A stretch of DNA of 15,231 nt, from positions 1-15,231 of the forward strand of contig JAGBSL010000029.1 of the NCBI GenBank assembly GCA_017631875.1. The letters are read 5' to 3'. The notes beneath the pieces were generated by a model. It searched no databases and was not told where the DNA came from. It worked only from the letters and a program-made list of their open reading frames with translations. The DNA is from Bacteroidales bacterium. GTDB taxonomy: Bacteria > Bacteroidota > Bacteroidia > Bacteroidales > UBA932. This document shows, one piece after another, positions 1 to 5,152 of the stretch. Position 1 is the stretch's first letter; the number at the start of each line of letters is the position of its first letter. Both the position numbers and the translations under genes were made by a program.

Positions 1-576
1 ACTTCATTTGCAGCTCTTCTTGCTGGTGGAGGTATGGCAATCGGTCTGGCACTTAACGGCACTGTACAGAATTTCGCCGGCGGAATCATGATCCTGATCT
101 TCCGTCCGTTCAAGGCTGGAGACTTCATCGAGATGCAGGGCTTCACAGGCACTGTCACAGAAGTGACCATCACCAGCACGAAGCTTACCACCACTGACAA
201 CAGGGTTATCATCATTCCAAACGGAGCTATCTCCAACGGTACCATAAACAATTACTCGCACATGCCGCTGCGTCGTCTGGATCTTACAGTAGACGTCGAG
301 TACGGTACATCATCAGAGAAGGTGTGCGAAATGGTAATGTCACTTATCAAGCAGGATGCAAGAATCCTTGACGCCGAAACAAGCGGCAAGGCAGATCCTT
401 TCGTAGCGCTCAGCGCCCTCAAAGACAGCAGTATACAGTTCGTGGTAAGAGTCTGGGTTAAGTCTGAAGATTATTGGGACGTGAACTACGACCTCCTAAA
501 GAACATATACGAGGAACTTCCTAAGAACGGAATCCAGTTCCCTTATCCTAAGTTGGATGTTAATATAATAAAATAA
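1..576 (+). CDS. MscS-family mechanosensitive ion channel, 3' part
   Basis: The first 191 residues visible are the C-terminal part of a small-conductance mechanosensitive channel; the reading frame is open from base 1, so the N-terminal membrane helices lie outside the window. The pore-lining helix is recognisable from its Gly/Ala-rich pattern (GGGMAIGLALNGTVQNFAGG), followed by the family hallmark FRPFKAGDFI and the beta domain with VIIIPNGAISNGTINNYS. The rest is the alpha/beta cytoplasmic cage domain, ending in FPYPKLDVNIIK, which resembles the FPYPQMDVN end of Escherichia coli MscS but stops sooner after it. The protein would sit in the inner membrane and release solutes when membrane tension rises after osmotic downshock. 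The family is certain. Which MscS paralogue it is cannot be told from this part. The TAA stop lies inside the terminator hairpin. Confidence 0.93.
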   Translation, partial: TSFAALLAGGGMAIGLALNGTVQNFAGGIMILIFRPFKAGDFIEMQGFTGTVTEVTITSTKLTTTDNRVIIIPNGAISNGTINNYSHMPLRRLDLTVDVEYGTSSEKVCEMVMSLIKQDARILDAETSGKADPFVALSALKDSSIQFVVRVWVKSEDYWDVNYDLLKNIYEELPKNGIQFPYPKLDVNIIK

Positions 577-614
577 TAAAAGAGTCGTGTTTCTGAAACA
601 CGACTCTTTTATTA
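574..614. terminator. Bidirectional hairpin terminator between convergent genes
   Basis: A perfect 19-bp inverted repeat (574-592 with 596-614) surrounds a 3-base loop CTG. The outer stem is A/T (TAATAAAAG on the left, CTTTTATTA on the right), so either strand gives a GC-containing hairpin (AGTCGTG / CACGACT) followed by a U-run. The arms contain the TAA stop of the channel gene on the plus strand and the TAA stop of the acyltransferase on the minus strand. Confidence 0.93.
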
Positions 615-1784
615 TAGCAATATAGCTCCGGTGGCTTTTTCTTTTGCGAGGAGTTCCTTTGAGACTACCGGGTTGGCATATATCTCAAGGAAGTGCTTTC
701 TGAGGTCCTCCCTGTTAAGAGTCGGCTCTACAGTGTCAAGCTGTTTCTCCATGTACGCTACAAACGTCTCAACATCTGATGCCTCATACTTATCAGAGTA
801 CCTGTACGAGTGGTTGAGGATATCATAGGCAATATAGTTGTTCTTCCAAAGCCTGTATCCTTCGATTACTCGGATATCGACTGCGTGTCTGATAAGCTGG
901 TATCTGTCATTCTTATCGCACTTGGCAGCAGCTGCAATCTCTTCGCTCGTAAGCGGTTTGCCAATGTTAAGGTGTATATTGCCCTTAGGCTGCATGATGC
1001 CGACCATGATGCTGTTGAAGTCCTCTCCCTCGGCCTTTACATACTTCTGCTTGCGAGAGATTACTGTCTCTCTTGCCTTAAGTATGTCGCATGGCTCATA
1101 TTCATATGAAATACTCATAGGAATAATGTTCAAAGCCTCGAAATTGGACTGGAAATCCCCCGTACCGCTCATATCAAGCATCTTGAGCAGACCCTGCTCG
1201 GTTACATCATAGCCGTTCTTGGTGCGGCCCTGACGCTGTGCAAGCCAGATTGAGCTTCTCTGCTCGGTGATGTTAAGTCTGATGTATTTAGAAAGAAGCT
1301 GAGACGAAAGATAGAGCTCTCTTGCGCTGATACCGCGCACCACCTTGATCATCCTGTTAGAGCGGATCAGGTATTCTATGGCCTCATTAGTGATGAGGTT
1401 ATCGCCTACGGCTATCTCTGTCATTGGAATGCCATTGGTGTGCAGCACGAGCTGAGTAATGGCTGGATCCATGATGATGTCCCTGTGGTTTGAAAGCGCA
1501 AGGAATTTCTTGGATGTATCTATATTGGAGATTCCGTCATATGAGAAGTTCTTGGCTGTGTGATCGATCACCCACCTTACGAATCTCTGCATTACGAGGA
1601 CCTGGAACTGGTCTATTGTCTTTATCCGCTTGAGAACATTCTTGAGGAAATCAGGCGACTCCTCAGGAAAGAAATATCTAGAAGCCTGGGCAACAGCGGG
1701 ATAATCAGCAAGTTTGCCGAGCGCCTCCGACGCCTGCTCGTCTGTATACGGGCTGATGCTCTCGAATTCTGTCAAGTCTATCAT
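612..1784 (-). CDS. PlsC-like acyltransferase (probable 1-acylglycerol-3-phosphate acyltransferase family)
   Basis: This 390-residue protein looks like a lysophosphatidate-type acyltransferase acting on membrane lipids at the cytoplasmic face. Motif I is FLALSNHRDIIMDPA (residues 94-108) with H100; the acid is either D106, giving H-x5-D rather than the canonical H-x4-D, or D102. Motif III is probably WLAQRQGRTKNG (180-191), in place of the usual EGTRS, and IIPMSISYE (220-228) fits the conserved Pro of motif IV. It is much longer than a 240-residue PlsC, with about 90 extra residues before motif I and a helical C-terminal region. I recall similar NHRD proteins annotated as acyltransferases in Bacteroidota. 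Substrate is inferred, and an acyl acceptor other than lysophosphatidate is possible. It follows queA by 37 bases but has its own promoter. The ATG at 1784 fits that promoter. Confidence 0.75.
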   Translation of the reverse strand: MIDLTEFESISPYTDEQASEALGKLADYPAVAQASRYFFPEESPDFLKNVLKRIKTIDQFQVLVMQRFVRWVIDHTAKNFSYDGISNIDTSKKFLALSNHRDIIMDPAITQLVLHTNGIPMTEIAVGDNLITNEAIEYLIRSNRMIKVVRGISARELYLSSQLLSKYIRLNITEQRSSIWLAQRQGRTKNGYDVTEQGLLKMLDMSGTGDFQSNFEALNIIPMSISYEYEPCDILKARETVISRKQKYVKAEGEDFNSIMVGIMQPKGNIHLNIGKPLTSEEIAAAAKCDKNDRYQLIRHAVDIRVIEGYRLWKNNYIAYDILNHSYRYSDKYEASDVETFVAYMEKQLDTVEPTLNREDLRKHFLEIYANPVVSKELLAKEKATGAILL

Positions 1785-1809
1785 AGGTCAAAATTTATGT
1801 ACATTAGTG

Positions 1810-1839
1810 CAAATTTAACAATTATCTGCGAAAGAGCAA
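1810..1839 (-). promoter_or_regulatory. Bacteroidota-type promoter for the acyltransferase gene
   Basis: On the minus strand TTG (1837-1839), 19 bases, then TAAATTTG (1810-1817), an exact TAnnTTTG match with usual spacing. It lies 26 bases upstream of the ATG and overlaps the last codons of queA, so the acyltransferase can be transcribed apart from queA. Confidence 0.72.
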
Positions 1840-3030
1840 GGAACTGTCGCCATAACTGAGGAACCTGAAATCATGCATAAGTGCATAATCGTAAATTCTT
1901 TCCCAATCACCCTTGACAAATGCAGAAATTAGCAGAAGGAGTGTGCTCTGAGGCTGGTGGAAGTTGGTTACGAGGACGTCCACAATCCTGAACTGGAATC
2001 CTGGGACGATGATTATGCTGGTTCCGATCTGGAGAGACTCCATGTCGTGCGCTTCCATATATGAAAACAGCGCTGAAAGAGCGTGATCGGTTGGATAGTC
2101 ATATGTTCTAGTATATGGATCCCACTGTCTGACATCTTCAGGAGCACCGGTCTCAATGCAGCTTACACCAATGTAATATAATGATTCCAAGGTTCTTACG
2201 GATGTCGTTCCGACAGCTATCACCTTTCCAAGAGAGCCGATCAGAGTCTTAAGGAACTCCTTAGTAATCACAAATGGCTCCCTATGCATCGTGTGCTCGG
2301 CAACTCTGCTGCTCTTGACTGGAAGGAAGGTGCCTGCACCGACATGAAGGCATACCGTACCCGTCTGAATGCCTTTAGCACGTATACGCTCCAGCACACA
2401 TTCGGTAAAATGCAGACCTGCTGTAGGGGCGGCAACCGAGCCTCTGAACTTAGCATAAAGCGTCTGATAACGTTCTAAATCAATGTTTTCTGTATCTCTA
2501 TTCAGATACGGAGGGATCGGAACGCTGCCACAAAGCTCAAGGACAGCAGAGAACGGAGCACCATCCGCCCAGCTGAACTCGACAATAGAGGTCTCGCCAT
2601 TACGCTCAATAAGATCAGCCTTCAAGTCCATTGACGATATAGCCTTGGACCCTTCAGGGTTGTAAAGACGCAGAGTATCGCCTTTCCACCTCTTGACATT
2701 ACCGACGATACATTTCCATCTGCATCGGTCAGTTACGGCAAACATGCTCACATATTCCTCAGGAAGCACTGGTTCCAGGCAGAAAATTTCGATATGAGCA
2801 CCTGTCTCACGCTGAAAATGCAATCTGGCAGGCACTACTTTAGTGTCGTTGAAGACCATAAGGTGACCTTCTGGAAGAAGGTCAGGCATAGATGTGAATC
2901 TTTCTTCAACTATTTCTGAGCCCTTGTAGACAAGAAGCTTGGAAAGATCTCTTTCTGAGAGAGGATATTTGGCAATCCTTTCGTCAGGGAGGTCATAATT
3001 ATATTGTTCTATACAGATTTCAGGTATCAT
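1822..3030 (-). CDS. queA: S-adenosylmethionine:tRNA ribosyltransferase-isomerase (QueA), extended form
   Basis: QueA moves the ribosyl group of S-adenosylmethionine onto preQ1 in tRNA to make epoxyqueuosine, the penultimate step of queuosine synthesis. From the chosen start the protein has 402 residues. Family motifs are NDTKVVPARL (61-70), AAPTAGLHFT (200-209), VGTTSVRTLES (273-283), TNFHQPQSTLLLL (355-367) and YGDSSLL (393-399). Usual QueA proteins have about 340-356 residues; the extra length falls mainly between VGTTSVRTLES and the IIIVPGFQF strand (about 284-338) and in the region 105-160. An upstream TTG at 3081 keeps the frame open for 17 more codons, but it lies upstream of the likely -7 box (3069-3076), so the ATG at 3030 is preferred. 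I recall that Bacteroidota often carry a second, more canonical QueA, so a specialised role for this copy is possible. Confidence 0.87.
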   Translation of the reverse strand: MIPEICIEQYNYDLPDERIAKYPLSERDLSKLLVYKGSEIVEERFTSMPDLLPEGHLMVFNDTKVVPARLHFQRETGAHIEIFCLEPVLPEEYVSMFAVTDRCRWKCIVGNVKRWKGDTLRLYNPEGSKAISSMDLKADLIERNGETSIVEFSWADGAPFSAVLELCGSVPIPPYLNRDTENIDLERYQTLYAKFRGSVAAPTAGLHFTECVLERIRAKGIQTGTVCLHVGAGTFLPVKSSRVAEHTMHREPFVITKEFLKTLIGSLGKVIAVGTTSVRTLESLYYIGVSCIETGAPEDVRQWDPYTRTYDYPTDHALSALFSYMEAHDMESLQIGTSIIIVPGFQFRIVDVLVTNFHQPQSTLLLLISAFVKGDWERIYDYALMHDFRFLSYGDSSLLFRR

Positions 3031-3068
3031 CTCACAATTGTGTATTTGTGTACAAGTGGTAATTTTTA

Positions 3069-3076
3069 CAAAAATA
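3069..3076 (-). promoter_or_regulatory. Probable -7 element for queA
   Basis: The minus strand reads TATTTTTG, an exact TAnnTTTG match, 38 bases before the queA ATG. No good TTG lies 19-21 bases upstream; there is only a T-run (TTTTC). The expected transcript start near 3062 gives a leader of roughly 30 bases, and a 10-bp palindrome CACAATTGTG (3033-3042) lies in that leader just before the start codon. Confidence 0.5.
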
Positions 3077-3102
3077 CGCAATTCTCACGGCTTTTGAAAA
3101 TT

Positions 3103-3130
3103 TTGAATATCCGGATATGATTTACATTTG
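3103..3130 (+). promoter_or_regulatory. Possible rightward promoter with a palindrome between its elements
   Basis: TTG (3103-3105) is followed after 17 bases by TACATTTG (3123-3130). The -7 match is exact, but the spacing is 2-3 bases shorter than in the other promoters here. A perfect 12-bp palindrome ATATCCGGATAT (3107-3118) fills the space between the two elements, a typical operator position. A transcript from here would run through the spacer toward the regulator gene. Confidence 0.35.
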
Positions 3131-3354
3131 TAATTCACAAAAGTAAATTAACATTTTAACATCTTATTGTATACAAATCTCAATTACTTCGCTTGTCACG
3201 TTGCATGCTTCTAAACTTTTGTAACGATTAAGTTTTGTATCATAAGAAAGTTTTATACTGCTTTTTGTTATTGCGTATTATACTAAAACTCAGCACTTTA
3301 TCTAATTCTACTTAAATAGTAGATATATTTAATACGTGTAAAGGTTATCAAAAC

Positions 3355-3382
3355 TTAGGCTAATTGCAGAATTTTAGCCTAA
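3355..3382. repeat. Inverted repeat TTAGGCTAA / TTAGCCTAA
   Basis: Two perfect 9-bp arms (3355-3363 and 3374-3382) are separated by 10 bases. No T-run follows, so it does not look like a terminator; it could be a dyad operator or a hairpin in a leader RNA. The left arm overlaps the first CTAATTG repeat. Confidence 0.6.
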
Positions 3383-3450
3383 ATTCACAAAATATACTAA
3401 TCTAATTGCGCGAATCTCAGCCGATTATGCACTATCATCTAAACTAATTG
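3360..3450 (+). repeat. Three CTAATTG copies at exact 42-bp intervals
   Basis: CTAATTG starts at 3360, 3402 and 3444, so both intervals are exactly 42 bp, about four helical turns. The second and third copies lie in a longer match, CTAATCTAATTG (3397-3408) and CTAAACTAATTG (3439-3450), with one mismatch. After the heptamer the first two units still resemble each other with a one-base shift (GAATTTTAGCC and GAATCTCAGCC). This suggests either decayed tandem repeats or phased protein-binding sites upstream of the regulator promoter. Confidence 0.55.
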
Positions 3451-3509
3451 TTTGATATATAACAGCGTCTATCTCCCCTACTCTTAACAAATGTAACCTA
3501 TAGGGCATA

Positions 3510-3540
3510 TTGCACCTGTCAATATTTCTTGCTACATTTG
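3510..3540 (+). promoter_or_regulatory. Bacteroidota-type promoter for the helix-turn-helix gene
   Basis: TTG (3510-3512), 20 bases, then TACATTTG (3533-3540), an exact TAnnTTTG. It ends 20 bases before the ATG at 3561, giving a leader of only about a dozen bases. The TACATTTGTAA here also occurs at 3123-3133 and is part of a TTACA/TGTAA dyad. Confidence 0.75.
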
Positions 3541-3560
3541 TAACATTAAAGATAACAACT

Positions 3561-4049
3561 ATGAACACTCGTCTTAAGCAGTTTCTTGCAGCAGAAAACA
3601 TCAGTCAGGCACAATTTGCCGACACGATCAATGTAGTGCGCGCAAGCGTTTCACATGTATTGGCAGGTAGAAACAACCCAAGCTATGATTTCATCAGGGC
3701 AATCATGGACAACTACCCTGCTCTCAATATCGAATGGCTCATTCTCGGCAAGGGTAAGATGTATAAGGAAAGAGAAACTTCAGCACCGGCACCGGAGCCT
3801 CCAATAGATATCGATGATTTCGGAACAGGTCTTCTCTTTGAAGAGCCGGAGCAGGAAGCAATGCCGGAAATGCCGGAATCTTCCCTTCCAGAAACAGAAA
3901 TTCCTTTACAAGTGCGCGGAACTCAGACAAATATCACATCCACAACCGAAATGAACGCTATAAATAACATAATACAAACACCTGTAAAACAGCGCAAAGT
4001 CTCCAAAATCATAGTTTTATTTGACGACGGTTCATATCAAGAAATGTAG
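3561..4049 (+). CDS. XRE-family helix-turn-helix DNA-binding protein
   Basis: A 162-residue regulator with three parts. The N-terminal 68 residues form a Cro/C1-type helix-turn-helix domain; ISQAQFADTINVVRASVSHV (14-33) covers the two DNA-reading helices, and NIEWLILGKGKMY closes the domain as in many Bacteroidota members. Residues 71-115 are an acidic, Pro/Glu-rich linker that is probably disordered. The tail QRKVSKIIVLFDDGSYQEM (144-162) looks like a beta-strand tag and resembles tails I recall in related Bacteroidota proteins. The start at 3561 follows the promoter at 3510-3540; a longer frame from a TTG at 3510 would begin inside that promoter and is rejected. Target genes are unknown. 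Autoregulation and control of the neighbouring pyrD are reasonable guesses. The stop codon lies in an inverted repeat that surrounds the pyrD -7 box. Confidence 0.85.
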   Translation: MNTRLKQFLAAENISQAQFADTINVVRASVSHVLAGRNNPSYDFIRAIMDNYPALNIEWLILGKGKMYKERETSAPAPEPPIDIDDFGTGLLFEEPEQEAMPEMPESSLPETEIPLQVRGTQTNITSTTEMNAINNIIQTPVKQRKVSKIIVLFDDGSYQEM

Positions 4050-4085
4050 AATGCCTTGATTTTTTTATTATATTTGTATTCTACA
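4045..4085. promoter_or_regulatory. Inverted repeat around the probable pyrD -7 element
   Basis: TGTAGAAT (4045-4052) and ATTCTACA (4078-4085) are perfect 8-bp inverted arms 25 bases apart. Between them lies TATATTTG (4069-4076), an exact TAnnTTTG box 24 bases before the pyrD ATG. I see no TTG at the usual distance upstream, so the promoter may be weak or need an activator. The dyad could be an operator covering the promoter, or a hairpin in read-through RNA; the left arm includes the TAG stop of the regulator gene. Confidence 0.45.
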
Positions 4086-4100
4086 TAAATACCATTAATC

Positions 4101-5138
4101 ATGTACAAACATATTCTCAAACCTATCCTTTTCCGTTTCAATCCCGAAACGGCTCATAACATGATTATGTCTTCCCTTACTTTTCTAAGGCATGTTCCGT
4201 TTGCTCGTTCGATCATGAGAAGCATATATCTGAAGGAGACGCCGTCTCTTGAAAAAGAGGTATTCGGAATCACATTCCCCAATCCTGTAGGCCTTGCAGG
4301 CGGTCTGGATAAGAATGGAGAACACTATAACGATCTGGCTAACTGCGGTTTCGGTTTCGTGGAGATCGGCTCGCTTACTCCTAAGCCTCAGGATGGCAAT
4401 CCTAAACCGAGATGCTTCAGGGTTCCGCAGGACAGAGCGATCATCAACCGCTTCGGTATCAACAACAAAGGTGTCAAGAATGCTGTAGAGCACCTTAAGA
4501 AGGACCGTCCGAACGTCATAGTTGCGGCAAATATCTCAAAGAATACGACCAGCATCAATGAGGATGCAGCAAAGGATTACGAGACTTCATTTGCTCTCCT
4601 TTACGACTTCGTAGACATGTTCGTTGTAAATGTATCTTGTCCTAACGTCGTGGGACTCACTGCATTGCAGGATATATCATTCCTTTCTGACATTGTAGAC
4701 AGACTGTTGGATCTCAGAAGATACTACGACACATATCGTCCAATTCTCCTTAAGGTTTCTCCGGACTTGTCGTCTGAACAGCTTGACGACATCATAGACT
4801 ACTGCCTCAGGTCAGGAATTGACGGTATTGTAGCCGGAAACACCACAAGAAGCAGAGACGGACTGACAATCGACCCTAAGAAGATCGAGGAAATCGGCAA
4901 TGGAGGCATGTCAGGAGCCCCTGTACACAAGAAGAATCTTGAGCTTGTACGCTATATCCACACAAAATCAGAAGGCAGACTGCCTATCATCGGCGTAGGA
5001 GGAATCATGTCAGGCGAAGAGGCTAAGGCTATGATGGATGCAGGAGCATCGCTTGTAGAGATCTATTCCGGCTTCATATATGAAGGTCCTGGCCTGGTAA
5101 AAAAGATCCTTACCCATCTGGAAAACTGCAACAAATAG
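4101..5138 (+). CDS. pyrD: Dihydroorotate dehydrogenase, class 2-like
   Basis: This 345-residue flavoenzyme oxidises dihydroorotate to orotate in pyrimidine synthesis. The N-terminal helical extension (MYKHILKPILFRFNPETAH) that binds the membrane and quinone in class 2 enzymes is present, as are NPVGLAGGLDKNGE (61-74), EIGSLTPKPQDGNPKPR (88-104), the FMN-site segment VAGNTT, IIGVGGI and the C-terminal YSGFIYEGP. The active site is unusual: the loop usually NxSSPNT in class 2 reads NVSCPNV (177-183), putting Cys180 where the catalytic Ser is expected, Val183 for the relay Thr and Ile120 (GINN) for the relay Phe. Cys at that position is typical of class 1. The class 2 scaffold is clear; the electron acceptor is probably quinone but is inferred. 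cinA follows 14 bases later, so the two are probably cotranscribed. Confidence 0.9.
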   Translation: MYKHILKPILFRFNPETAHNMIMSSLTFLRHVPFARSIMRSIYLKETPSLEKEVFGITFPNPVGLAGGLDKNGEHYNDLANCGFGFVEIGSLTPKPQDGNPKPRCFRVPQDRAIINRFGINNKGVKNAVEHLKKDRPNVIVAANISKNTTSINEDAAKDYETSFALLYDFVDMFVVNVSCPNVVGLTALQDISFLSDIVDRLLDLRRYYDTYRPILLKVSPDLSSEQLDDIIDYCLRSGIDGIVAGNTTRSRDGLTIDPKKIEEIGNGGMSGAPVHKKNLELVRYIHTKSEGRLPIIGVGGIMSGEEAKAMMDAGASLVEIYSGFIYEGPGLVKKILTHLENCNK

Positions 5139-5152
5139 CATATAGACAGTAA

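Larger units (their letters stand above)
3031..3560. other. Divergent AT-rich intergenic spacer
   Basis: About 530 bases separate the divergent queA and regulator genes. No reading frame of useful length, tRNA or rRNA is present: candidate ATGs (for example at 3118 and 3428) run into stops within about ten codons. G+C is very low (11 of 60 bases at 3121-3180, 16 of 60 at 3241-3300) against much higher values in the flanking genes. The spacer holds the queA and regulator promoters, further TAnnTTTG boxes (plus strand 3123-3130; minus strand 3138-3145 and 3488-3495), palindromes ATATCCGGATAT (3107-3118) and TTGTATACAA (3167-3176), an inverted repeat (3355-3382) and phased CTAATTG repeats (3360-3450). 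Such a long spacer is unusual beside the tightly packed genes elsewhere in the window. Confidence 0.8.

Noticed and set aside
3031..3081. Longer QueA start at a TTG (3081)
   Set aside because: The added 17 residues have no QueA similarity, the codon is TTG, and it lies upstream of the likely -7 box, so it would not be in the main transcript.
3510..3560. Longer start of the helix-turn-helix protein at a TTG (3510)
   Set aside because: That TTG is the -33 element of the gene's own promoter, so the transcript would begin after it. The ATG at 3561 gives the normal N-terminus of the domain.
3031..3560. Attachment site, remnant insertion sequence, or CRISPR in the AT-rich spacer
   Set aside because: There are no terminal inverted repeats with target duplications, no integrase or tRNA, and the 42-bp periodic units are too few and too diverged to be a CRISPR array.
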